A DNA stretch of 64,000 nucleotides from positions 1,178,001 through 1,242,000 of the forward strand of contig NC_089441.1 in the NCBI RefSeq assembly GCF_026210795.1, written 5' to 3'. Below, one piece after another: positions 11,673 through 23,760 of the stretch; the first letter of the stretch is position 1, and each line of letters opens with the position of its first letter. A program made the translations under genes and the position numbers. The DNA comes from Rhizophagus irregularis. Taxonomy: Eukaryota; Glomeromycota; Glomeromycetes; Glomerales; Glomeraceae. A model generated the notes under the pieces. It was not told the DNA's origin, did no database searches, and saw nothing but the letters and a program-made list of their open reading frames with translations.

Positions 11673-13271
11673 ATGCCTTTGTTTTCCTTGCCTACAGAAT
11701 GTTTTAGTAATGTACTCTCTTTTCTTGATAGCCAATGTTTGTATAATAGTTTATTTGTCAACAAATATTGGTGTAGCCTTTCTATTCCTATACTTTGGAA
11801 GGATCCTTTTGAGTCCATATGTATGAGACCTAAATTAATAAATACATTGCTCTCTTGTCTAAATGAAGAAGAAATTTCATCATTAATTCCTTATGCTATA
11901 AATGTTCCAAATAATCAATCTCCTTTATTCGAATATGGAAAATATATAAGAAAAATTCGTCAGACTTTTGTTGAACAAGATATTATATATTGGCTTAGTA
12001 TTAGATATTATCCTCAAGATAATAGAGTTCAAAAGTTAATAGATGTTATATATCATATGATTATGAGACAAGGGTCTAACTTACAAGAATTTAATATAAA
12101 ATTGTATCAAATTGATTATATTGATTTACCAAAATTTTCAATTTTTACGACTTTTAGACCCGGAATTACGAATTTACGTTCTTTAAAAATGGAAAAAATG
12201 GAAAAAATGGACGTTAATTTAAAATATCAAGATGATTTGATTTGTCAAAATGCCATTGAATTTTTAACCATGGTACCTAAATTCTGTAATAAAATTATTG
12301 ATTGTGAAATATCTGTTGATAATTTGAATGAAATTTTTATCAATCCATTCTTGAATATTATCAGATCACAACCTTTAGAGAGAATTTTAATTTATATTTC
12401 TAGATTATCTAATTTAGGGGAAAATACTCAAAAGATCTTGAATTCTTTGGAATTTCGATCGGATACTTTGAGGGAATTATCATTTGAACATTTAAACTTT
12501 CAAAGAATTGATTTATCATTTATGACAGATTTAGAATTTATAGAAAAGATTAAATTTATACATTGTAAAGGTTTTATATCGGAACATTGTGAGGCTTTAT
12601 CAAAGAAGAAATTTCAATTTAAAGAATTAAAATTTTGGCATGATGGCTTTTATAATATTTATGATATGAGATATGATAAGTATAGTATTGAATTAAATAT
12701 AGTAAAATCAATAATTGGATGTTTTTGTGGTGAATCATTACTCAAGTTATCGTTGAATGTTATTACTATGGATATAATCAACGGGATAAAAGAATATTGT
12801 CCAAATATTTTCTTTTTACATATTTTAATCGTCTCACCAGAACCATTTCGTGATCCAATAATCCCACTTATTTGCGATTTATCTTCTTTAAAAATCTTAC
12901 ATATTCAAACTAAATCTTTTATTTTTGATAGTGGTACTTTGGCTAAAGTTTTGGGAGATTTTCTGACGTCTGTTGAGTATTTATTCTTCGATTTTTTTAT
13001 CGATTTATTATCATTTCAATATTTTACTAAAAATTGTAAGGCTAATTTAAAGAAATGGATTGTTATTCCAAATGATAATTCTTTGAGAAAGGATTATTTA
13101 TCATGTGTTAATAATTATCAGAAGGTTCACAATTCTTTAAAGGTATTGGGAATTAACAAACTTCTTACGTTTGGTTGGACAAATGAAGAAATTGAAATTG
13201 TGGATTTATTAAAAAATCAAGGTGTTGAAGTTGTTGCGTCGGAAGAGTTGAAATTTTTATTTGATTTTTGA
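11673..13271 (+). CDS. F-box protein with diverged leucine-rich region
   Basis: A single uninterrupted frame of 532 residues starts at ATG 11673 and ends at TGA 13269-13271. The frame is open further upstream, but the ATG at 11673 directly precedes the F-box and is the best start. The F-box lies at about residues 4-45 (SLPTECFSNVLSFLDSQCLY, then NKYWCSLSIPILWKDP). This arrangement is typical of the very large F-box family in Glomeromycotina. The remainder has irregular leucine- and isoleucine-rich segments (for example LRELSFEHLNFQRI, ILHIQTKSF) consistent with degenerate LRRs used for substrate choice. By family knowledge the F-box binds Skp1 in an SCF ubiquitin ligase; the substrate cannot be told. 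The frame has no stops or shifts and looks functional. Confidence 0.9.
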   Translation: MPLFSLPTECFSNVLSFLDSQCLYNSLFVNKYWCSLSIPILWKDPFESICMRPKLINTLLSCLNEEEISSLIPYAINVPNNQSPLFEYGKYIRKIRQTFVEQDIIYWLSIRYYPQDNRVQKLIDVIYHMIMRQGSNLQEFNIKLYQIDYIDLPKFSIFTTFRPGITNLRSLKMEKMEKMDVNLKYQDDLICQNAIEFLTMVPKFCNKIIDCEISVDNLNEIFINPFLNIIRSQPLERILIYISRLSNLGENTQKILNSLEFRSDTLRELSFEHLNFQRIDLSFMTDLEFIEKIKFIHCKGFISEHCEALSKKKFQFKELKFWHDGFYNIYDMRYDKYSIELNIVKSIIGCFCGESLLKLSLNVITMDIINGIKEYCPNIFFLHILIVSPEPFRDPIIPLICDLSSLKILHIQTKSFIFDSGTLAKVLGDFLTSVEYLFFDFFIDLLSFQYFTKNCKANLKKWIVIPNDNSLRKDYLSCVNNYQKVHNSLKVLGINKLLTFGWTNEEIEIVDLLKNQGVEVVASEELKFLFDF

Positions 13272-15000
13272 TTGGGTTAGAAATTATGGGAATTTTTTTG
13301 TATGTGTTTAACGGAAGTTATTAATTTGTATTAATTGGCGAATAAAATTTTAAAATTTAACTAACTTCTCGATAATAAATTATAGATAGACAATGTCAAG
13401 TTTATTACGTTAATTAATTAGTTTAATTCACTTATTTTTTTTTTATATAAGCTTAACAATATATACTGTAATTGTGTATATTTGAAATATTTTATTATTT
13501 TGTTAAATAAACTTTTTAGTCTTTAGTTCGGTTTTGGTAGAAATAGATTAATATACTTTCGAAATGATTTATTTTTATTGAATTTTTTTTTTTATTAATA
13601 ACGATTTTTTAAAAGATTTATAAATATCTAGAATACAGTAATTAACATGTCTTTACGAGAAGAAAAAAATATATATATTTGATTTTATTATTAATTTTCG
13701 ATTACAATTATTTAAACCATGAAAAATTTCTTTTATTGCTCTCATTATACCGAATGGATCTTTTAGTTCCTGTTAACACTATAATAACAATTTTTGCTAA
13801 TTAATCTTTTATTGGCGTATTTAACAATCAGCCATGGACCGTTGACAATTTTTCCTTTTTGGATAATTCCGGGTGGCAGGCGTTACCTTTTTTGGACATT
13901 TACCGAAATTATTATAATTCCGGCCCTGAAAAAATGTGTGCTGACAGTAAAATTTTTTTGGCCTCCGCCTTTGATCCTAACCTAAAAAATTCTAACTATC
14001 AATTTCTTACTGTATATGATACTGACATACTGTATATTCGCTAGTAAATATTTAAATAATCAATGATTTATGCAAGGCTCATTTAATAAATATTAAATCT
14101 ATTAATGATTCATTTACCTGTTTATTATGGTGCTTATTACAAATTCTGCATTACTGCGTAAATGTTTACGTTACAAATTTACCTATTCTAATTTGCACGA
14201 GAATTTTATTACAATTTAGATTTGATTTTTACCTATATAGAATTAGTATAAATGAATCGTGCGGCTTCAAAATTTAAAAGTATATACGTAATAAATGATG
14301 ACAGATTTTATGTAAACAAATTGAAACAATCCATCTGTAACTTTGCTTTGTTTTGGTTAATTACATCATCAATTATTATAAACATAAGCCGCGCGTAATG
14401 AGGCAAAGCACTACTGAGGCTTTTAGGCTTCTTCCGTAAGATCAACACAATGAGAATGAATATACAGTACATATTGTATGTACGGGATGTTTTTAACCTA
14501 AGGTTGAAGTTGGGCTATGCATCTAAGCATTTTTTTTTAGTCTCTTTTAATTTTATATAAATTAGTAACTGATAAGCTTACTTTCCCAAGTTTTTCATTT
14601 TTATCTTTACTGAAATTTTTGCATTTTTTCCAAACCTACTTACGTCATATATGTCATATAATTATGGATATATGCATAATAATTACCTGATATAAATATA
14701 TATATATATTCAACAAATTTATATAGGGACTTAGTATATTTTGTCAATAATAATACAGAAGATGCAGAGAAACAATTAATATTTATTCCATTTCTAATTA
14801 ACATATAATATAACTATGAAAACACTATTACATTTTTGAATATAGAATTGAAGATATATTATAAATGATTTTTTTTCAATTTTACATTTAAATTTACGAA
14901 ACATATATTTTAGTAATTAATATAATTGATTAATAATTTAAATACAGTACACAAAACTATTGATTCTTTATAATTAAATACATAATATACTAGTAGCATA
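13272..15000. other. Intergenic with one short coding relic
   Basis: Mostly AT-rich. A GC-richer island at about 13825-13990 reads as protein-like fragments on either strand (for example PPGIIQKGKIVNGPW on the minus strand) but without a start or an extended frame. It is probably a transposon or gene relic. About 14385-14450 is a second GC-richer patch of unknown nature. Confidence 0.35.
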
Positions 15001-18000
15001 GAATTCAAACTTATAAAAACGCCAAAAAGTCTTGAAAAACAAGTAGCTTAAATTATTAGCTAATAATACAGACTTAAACAATGACATCATATTTTATAAA
15101 GACACACAAATTAGAAGTTGCAACTATTAACATTGAATATATACCTGAATTTGCCACCTTACCTAGCACATGTTTTAAGTTCCTTTATTCACAGTTTTAT
15201 GATAAAATAAAATGAGAGAAAAATATAGAAACATTATTCCAACCCTCAAAATTATTCTACTGATAATGTGGCTATGAAGCATGTTGGCGGTAAATCTCTC
15301 TAAATTAAAATATATTTGGTAATTCCTCGATACACTAGTAGAATTTGTAAGAGAAGCTTTCAAAGTTTCATGGAATGGTAAGGATCTATCTGCTATCATA
15401 AATTTAGACAGTATGACAAAAGATATAATCATTCTTATAGTATGATGAGTTCTCGTTCATATAATTAAAACTCTTTATTCATATATACTAACACACAAGT
15501 GGATTCTTCCTTCTTAAACGACCTACCAAGGAAGTGTTATGCTTGTACATCCTGTCAAAAATTTACACCAGCCAGCAATAAATTCAATATTAAGTACATT
15601 TATGGAATATGGGTCAATCACGTTTTACACATTTAATAAAATGAACTTGCAAATACAAATAAAAAAATTTTTAATTATGTCAGAACACATATATGAGATC
15701 AGTTGAGTTCCTGCAACTTTGGTTGCAAGAAAAGGGAGAGTATCAGGAACTCCAAATCACACTGACGCACATAGTGCTAGAATCTTCTGAAAGTTTAGAA
15801 TTGATAGAACTGGAAATGATTTTAAATGTTGATAAATGACAAGAGGAATTTGAGAAGTGTTAATGGGATCAGTAATGACACCAATCCATCAAAGATTCAG
15901 AAGGCTAGGGATTTTCTGACACTGAAAAATGGTGTACTATCGTCGGGTCATACAAATTCTTCATGGATCATGTCTCCTCTTAATAAATTGTTGAAGAAAG
16001 GACAAACTTGACATTTGGTCATTGAGTTATGCTACAACGATTTTATAGTAGTAAATTAGGAGAAATTCATTAATCTGATGTAACATTCCTTTATACCTCA
16101 GAAAAGTTATCCAGAGCACCTGTCAAATCTGCATGCACAAATGAACTTCTATTATAAATAATATGAGAGACCTACAAAAATTACAGCCTACACAAGCTGG
16201 ACTACGTAAATGTGACTTTTTTTACCAAGAAAGAAAATTATGAAGATTATGATATTATTGCTTTGTATAAAAATAAATTATATTGTACTTTGTGACACTA
16301 TAAAATCACAAGATAGTAACCTATCTTAATGTTTCTAAAAAACATGAATTAGCATTACATGATGTCTTCTATAACTTTCTGCTTTATTATATTTCTCAAC
16401 TTGTTGGTGAGTAATTTATCATTAAGCGAGTTATTATAATTCTCAGATTTGATTTAATAGTATATTCATGAATTCAAGTGACTATAAATTAATTGGTCAT
16501 ATTTTATTAAGGTAGATTGTAATATATTTCAAAGGATTCCAATAATGGATATTAAATATTAAATTACAAGACAACCAACCATACGTACTGGGAATCTATC
16601 TCAGAAAGAAATCGAGGAATATATTGACGAAAATGTAGTGCAGAAAATTTTAAGGCGACAGCTCATTGCTGTAAACATCTCAGAATTAATTAATAATGAA
16701 GGCTTGTCATGCACTAAAGATATTAAAATGGTGTATGGAAAGTTTTCAATTAAAATAATAATGAACTAGGGCACTTGTTAGAAATAGAAGAATAAAGTAG
16801 TGAATTGTGGTGCACAATTTCCAGATTAATAGAAGAAAAAGAGGTTCTTAAAGAATGCTAAAAGGAGAGACATAATCATGTTAAAAGTGTATTGTTGTCC
16901 ACAATTTATTGTTGGATGCAAACAAAATTTTACCATGATAAACAAGATCTCATTTATAGAGAAATGAATCTTGCAATAAAAATAAAAATGTAATTTTAGA
17001 AGTATAAGTGATTAATTATTAACTCCAACAATCAAATTTCTCAAGTGTTCTGGGAATATTAGATTTGGTGATTTTATGTAGGATTCTGTTGGGTATGGAC
17101 CATGTTATAATTTAAACAATAATGGGTAATATTCTTGCTCTCAGTCACATGATAACATTCATTACATGATTGAAGTTACACCACCATCAAACAAAAAGAA
17201 ATGCAAAACAAAGAATAAAGTTTTACAGTCCCTCGGTTCAACAGATTATTTCAAATGGTTGTATAATCAATTTTAATGTAATTAATATGAATTTCAAAAT
17301 CAATCGGCAAAAAACAGATGACTGTTGGATACTCCATGGCTTGCTTACTTTGGCAACTATTTGTTAATTTTAATAAGATAAAAATTTTTTTAATAATAAT
17401 CAATTTTGTAATAGGAGGTAATGCGAGAATGTCTTTATGAAACAAATGGAGATTTTAACTCTAATTATAGAAGTCAAAAGCATGTGATAACCTCACAAAT
17501 CGTTCATTCTTATATAGCAATATTTTCCTTAAAATCAAAAAAGATCTGATATAAAATAATTTGGACATCCATGTGATGTCTTCACTACTGTTTAGCTGTA
17601 AATGAGATATGAGATATAAGTGAGAATCAATTAATTTAAAGATACTTATTATTTCAACTTAGTGTGAATTAAAATTCTTGGAGACATCTATTCCATCCAA
17701 TTAGATTATATAGCAATGAGACAATGCAAACTAATGTTAACATTTTGTGGGCCAAAAACAAAATATTTTGAAAATTCGTTTATTTATATTTTCAATTTTT
17801 TTTTATTTTCTTATTTATTCACTTAGAATCTAGATGATTTTAAACCTTTAAAATCATAAGCTGTGTTAGAAGAAAATGAAAGGATTGATATAATAGCAAT
17901 TGAGTATAATTTCTAAATATTGGAGCTTTAAAACAAGCATATTATTATGGGTTTAAATGCACAAAATTCTAAATATTTTTACTTATTCTGTAACTGAAAT

Positions 18001-19339
18001 CATGTTAGTTGATTATTTTGACTCACACATACTTATTTTCAATACTATTAAAAAGAATATGAACCCTTGGATGGTATAGATGAAAACATATATAATGATA
18101 AAATAAAACTTGTGGACAAATACAGCTTATGAAGACATAAAGAAAGCACCCAGCGAATTTAATAATTTACTCAGTAATTTAATAAACAATATTTTTTTCA
18201 AAACAAGAATTACCTTTGGACTCACAAGAGAAGATTCCTGTCACCTGTTTACCTTCAATATTCCTTGGAAAGAACACCAAACAGCAACCCATATTCAGAA
18301 TATAGGAGTTTGATGAGTTTGATGATAGATTCAATGGCCTCAAATCACTTGCGTGTATTGTGGAAAACTCTTATATTGAAAAGAGTGAAAAATGCATATA
18401 TATATTCTATTCCTAAACTTAAACTCTGAGAATACAAGTTAGTCAATACCATTATTTCCTTATGTTCCAAAATTTATTCCTTATAAAATCTAATAATACT
18501 GAAACTTCAATTGAAAGTTTAAAAAAGATGGTAAAAACCAATATGCATTTGGAGAGGGACAGGGATCTTACTGAGGACAAATATTTACAAGTAAAGACTA
18601 TATTACAAGAACATGGAATTATACTGATTAAAGAAGAAATTTCTGATACATCTTTTTCTTCTTATGACCAAATTTTAGTTGAATATGTTCTTCAAAAACA
18701 TAAATGACAACATTTTACAAATAGACAACATCTTTAAGGAAACTGATACTCAAAGGCATATAAAGTAAAATTTCTTTTAGGAGAACTTTTCACTATAGAA
18801 CAATTAAAAAATCATTATTTCCATAATTAAACTTTATATGTTGTTTATACCTAGTTGGTTTATAATAATTCTCGTCATTTCTTTTTTTTTTGAAGTATAC
18901 TAAAAATTATTATATTATAGTTTAAAAAAAAGGCTCCTGACTTCCCTATAACTGCAGCCGATTGGGCTGTAAAGGAAGATGCTTGTTAGTACTATACAAA
19001 ATAAACGTAAGTTAATAATAACTTTATTGTTTAGAAGATGAAACATTTAATCACATTTGAATTTGTTGTGAAAGATATAGTAACTATGATGCTTTCTGTA
19101 ATATTATCATGATTAAGGTTATTAAATATTCTTGTTTCAAAGGTTTTGAATAATTTGATATGAATTAATTGCATTTGCAGGGATGGTGTTCTAATGTAAC
19201 TAACTTATAGTGAAAAGAATATGTTCTATAAGGATATTTAGCAACAACAGAAAGGCATAATATTATAACAAAAGGTCAAAAAAGACAAAAGCTTGCAAAT
19301 GAATATTTTTTTGAAGGTACAAAATCTATTGTTCAGCAT

Positions 19340-19600
19340 TTTTGACAATTTATGATATTGGTACAAATATTTAACCAAGTGGCCCAAAGCACATGCCTTA
19401 CCAAACGCTAAAGCTACTTCAGTAATATCTTTCTTTTATGAAGACATCATTTGCCGTCATGGATGTCCCAAGGAGTTATTGACCAATCAAGGAAAACACT
19501 TCATTAACAAGATGTTTGACTCACTGTATAAACATCTAGAAGTAACCCACTGACTATCTACAAAACAATAGGACAGTGCAAGATGAAATCTTAATCCTGT
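19340..19600 (+). mobile_element. Ty3/gypsy-type integrase core relic
   Basis: From about 19355 the translation reads YLTKWPKAHALP, then FYEDIICRHGCPKELLTNQG and KHFINKMFDSLYKHLEVTH before a stop at about 19552. The run LTKWP..AxALP..EDIICRHGCPKExLxxQGxxF is the classic integrase core of Ty3/gypsy-like elements. The second catalytic Asp (usually D in the S/T-D-x-G motif) is Asn here, and two stops follow within 20 codons, so the element is dead. No long terminal repeats were identified. Confidence 0.75.
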
Positions 19601-20569
19601 TCTCAGTATTTATACAGCATTACAGATATATATATAAGATTTTCTATAAAATGACGATGATTTGAATCTTTTTGTTTTTTATTTTGACTTTTAACAAAAT
19701 GATAAATATCAAAACATCCTTCTAAACATCCTTCTATCAATTAATTTTTTTAAATAAATATCTTGATTAAAAATCTTTATTATACAAAGTATACAATTAT
19801 TGTAAAAAATGGATAAATAAGATTTTCAACAACATCCATAGCCTGCTAGTCATATTTAAAGCTATACATATAATCAATTCTTTTAAAGAAAAAATTTTGA
19901 CTTTTAGACTTTCAATCAATTAAAAGAATTTAGCTTCAAAGTTCAGAATTTGGGGAAGAACAATCCTGCAAGTATTACTATTAGAAGTAGCAGCAGCTGT
20001 ATAAACACAGCAACAATAACAATATGATGAGCAGCAGCATTGGCAGTAGCGCCTAATATAAAAATAAGTTTACTGTAAATTTATGAAATCACTATAAATG
20101 AAATGTAATTCTATGGATATAATTAATAATAAATCCAATACTCTAAATAATATATCATCATCATTAAAAGTTCTTGAAATTAAAATGAGAGTGGGATATT
20201 AAAAAAATTAATCTGCAACTTGCAACTAATTATCATTCTAATGAACAATTTTATTTTATTCCTTTTTACTATTATTAGTTAAAATTATTATGCAGATTAT
20301 TTTTCATAATTATTGCAAACAAATACATTGAAATGCAAAGCAGTAGATTGTACTTATGATATCGCCTGTGAGATGGAAATACCAGTTACAAAGTACATGT
20401 CCATAATTTTATTAGAAATATCTTGGTAAAATTATCATTTATTTAATATTATTTTAGAATATAAGGTATTACAAGTAATCAATTTACCAGAACAACAAGG
20501 TTTAAAGAGTACAAAAAAGACAAAGGGGCAGGATTACCATTAATGTTAACCTTTAATCTGTTATGGATT

Positions 20570-20760
20570 TTTTTTACAAGATTTAAAAAGATATATTCTG
20601 CATTCTGTACAAACATTAAAGACTAAAGTGGAAGACTTAGACCAATTATTAAAACAAGATGGACATCAATATACAAAGCTATTGATATATTCCTCTCAAA
20701 TACAAATTTACTTTATAAACTATGCATCCACAAAGCCAAGCTAGCAATTCTCAATCTACC
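20570..20760 (+). mobile_element. Possible hAT transposase relic
   Basis: The frame from 20639 reads RPIIKTRWTSIYKAIDIFLS, similar to the (K/C)xTRWxSxYxxL motif in hAT transposases, followed by a stop. The similarity covers only about 30 residues. The nearby reverse transcriptase-like motif (20880-20960) would suggest a different element class, so the assignment is weak. Confidence 0.3.
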
Positions 20761-23659
20761 ACCCCATGCATGTTGATGAATAACTTAGTGGTGGTAATTC
20801 TCCTACTGTAATAGATTTGTTAAATCTACCCAAACGATTGGTTACCTTCATGAACTTCCTTCCACCAAATCCATGAAGGTACTTTGCTATAGTATCTGAT
20901 GATTTGATTGTAACAAGCAAAAGTAGTTTTGAGAAAGGAGAAGATGATGTAAATATGATCAAAGTCAATGGAGACGATAAAGAAAGTTCTGAAAATGCTA
21001 TTATGATTGAATACAATAGGTACTTGTTAAAAACCTTGCTGCCAAAATTGACCATTTGCATGTATGTCCTGCATCAACATACTTCTTTGGTTACTATACA
21101 TGAATCGAGTTTCTATTTTATATGCTGCAATAGTCAAGAAATAAAAAATAAAATTATTTTAGTTTATGAATAGTCATATGGTATCAAATTTACAGATTAT
21201 ATTTCTTTAAAATTTGAATTTACTTTTATAGGAATTTATAGTTAAAAAAAAGAGTGCAGGTACACATATAGTGGCTATAAACAATTAATATAATTAAAAA
21301 TATTACCTCAATTAAATTAGCCAAGATTACCATTATTTTGGAATATCTATTATAACTCACTTTTATATGCTTATATCCTTATCTTGAATATGAATAATAG
21401 CAATAACTATAATAATGACAAAAATCAAAGAATATATAAAGAAATATATGATAAAATGATAGATAGAATGATTGAAATTTACTTTTTACATAATTTTTTT
21501 TGGTATATAATAATATTCAATGCCATAAAAAAAAAGAAAGAAATGGGTCAATCAACCCTAAATTTCTCTATTGAAGAAAATGTAGGTGATTGAGAATTAA
21601 ACGAATTTTGGATTGAAGCAAACAAATTAGAACAATATCATTTAGAATTCACATTCCAACAGGACTCTACCTATTACTAATAGATGTCACTGAAGTTATT
21701 GACTAAAGATAAAGAAAGTGCTATACATATGGCCAATCAATAGGCACTTCAAAAGGATCAAATAATCTTTTGAATTTTACCTATCATAGAATGATGAAGA
21801 GGACTGATAAAACTAATTCATATCTATTTCATATTCATAAGTTGTCCAATATTATAATTAACTTTTTTAACTAAAAGGGAAGTTTAACTGTACTTATTTA
21901 TATATTCAAATTAGAGTATATAGAATAAATAAATAAATTGAAAGAAATATTTTGTATTGAAGGTCATTTGCATGCTAAATACAAATACTCAAAAAAGTAT
22001 TTGTTAAGGAATATCCACCTTCTTTACATATTGCATTTGTAATAGCCACACTTTTAGTATTATTGGATCCAAAGTTAATTCAAGAGTGAGTTTATCTATT
22101 TATAAGAAATCAATTTGCACATTTCAAATAAACCAAAAATAGTAACAGAGTAAACATATGGAAATTCAGATGATACAAAATTAAAAAGGAGATCAATTTA
22201 AAATTAAGATTAAAAATTGATGATACAATTATTTTGAAAGTATTCTAAAATTTTAATTTGTATAACATTATGAATGATATAGAATGTACAAATAAGGGAC
22301 AATATTGAAGTAGATGAAACAAATAATTTAAAGAAATTTAAAATTCTAATTTGTAGAACATTACAAATTATAGAGAAATACCAATGATGAAAATTCTGAA
22401 ATGCTATAAATATAGGTCAAAGTTTTCTTAAATTATGTGAAAGATTGAGTAAAAATTTTAACAAAGTTAATCCCAAGATAAAACTGTATATAAAGTGTAA
22501 AATAAGATGAGAAATTACAGAGAATATAATCAACCAAGAATATAAGACAATACTTTATTTGTCTATTAGAGACAGATACATATGACTCTAGAACTGGAAG
22601 AGATATAGTATGCTCAAATGAATGTAATGTGGCAGCAACTGTTATCAACAAAATCAATAAGGATAAGAGAAATAATGGAAAAACTGGAAAGATTTCTAGA
22701 GAAAAAATACAGAACTAAATCAGTGCATTTAACAAGAGGAATAATCAATATGATGAAAATAATGATGCAAATCAGAACTAATTATGACAACAGATTAAAA
22801 GATTGGTAACAAATTACACAACTATTACTATTGCTCTTGAAATCCTTTAGAAAATATTAACAAAATGGTTATCAAAAGTAATAAAAGATAATAATATTTT
22901 GCAAGAATATGCAGGGTTACCACTTAACTACCTTTTAATGCTGGAGATTTATAACATCCATTTTGTGACTTTGTAATAAAACATCCAGATCAAGATAAGC
23001 CAATCGTATTAATGGAATTAATAGCAACAGCTTACTACTCCGTTTTGAATAAACACTTTTTATAAACTTTTGAATATGCTCAGTAAAAAGAGCCATCACA
23101 ATTGCAAACAGATGAATCCTGCTGGCAAATTGCAGATGAATTTTACCACCTATAACCTTTACTATTACAGCAACCAGAGACTTATTCAATGATATATACA
23201 CCTTTTTATAAGGAGCCACAATATGTTAATTTGAAATTGGATACTGTAAAAAAACCAAACTTGAATTCATCAATAATAAGTGAATAAGTTTTGGCAAGCT
23301 ACTGCCAGATTACCTAATAATGAATAAATATTATAGATATGAAACTAAACTGAGCATAGTAAAAGCTTTACTATTGAACAAATAGGTATTATCCTATACC
23401 TGTAATAAATAAAACCTTAAAGAATTATATTGCCAATGGATTGACAAATAGAGGTTCAATAACTTACAAAAACATTAGAAGAAAATGTTGTAGTGATGTG
23501 TTCTGAAGATATTGATAAAAGAGAATACCAAGAAATTGATGCCATATCAGATAAATATATTATTAAGCTTTGCAGAAAGATCTCATCAGCAGATGCAATA
23601 TTGCCACATGCTGATGAATAGTACAAATACAGTGAAGCATTGTTATGCAGGTATCAGAT

Positions 23660-23760
23660 TTATAAAAATAAAACAGGAGAACTTAGTATTTGTACTGTGG
23701 AAAAAGAGGTAAAGAAGGCTGATGATACTGGGCAGAACAACTTGAAATAGTTATGCCAAA
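23660..23760 (+). mobile_element. Possible gag zinc-knuckle relic
   Basis: The sequence reads YLYCGKRGKEG, two stops, then YWAEQLE. This is what a retroelement CCHC knuckle (CxYCGKxGHxxxxCW) would look like after point mutation. Only one or two of the metal ligands survive. Confidence 0.25.

Noticed and set aside
15175-15432. Minus-strand 85-codon frame
   Set aside because: It has no recognisable motif and lies in decayed repeat DNA, with neither splice nor homology support.
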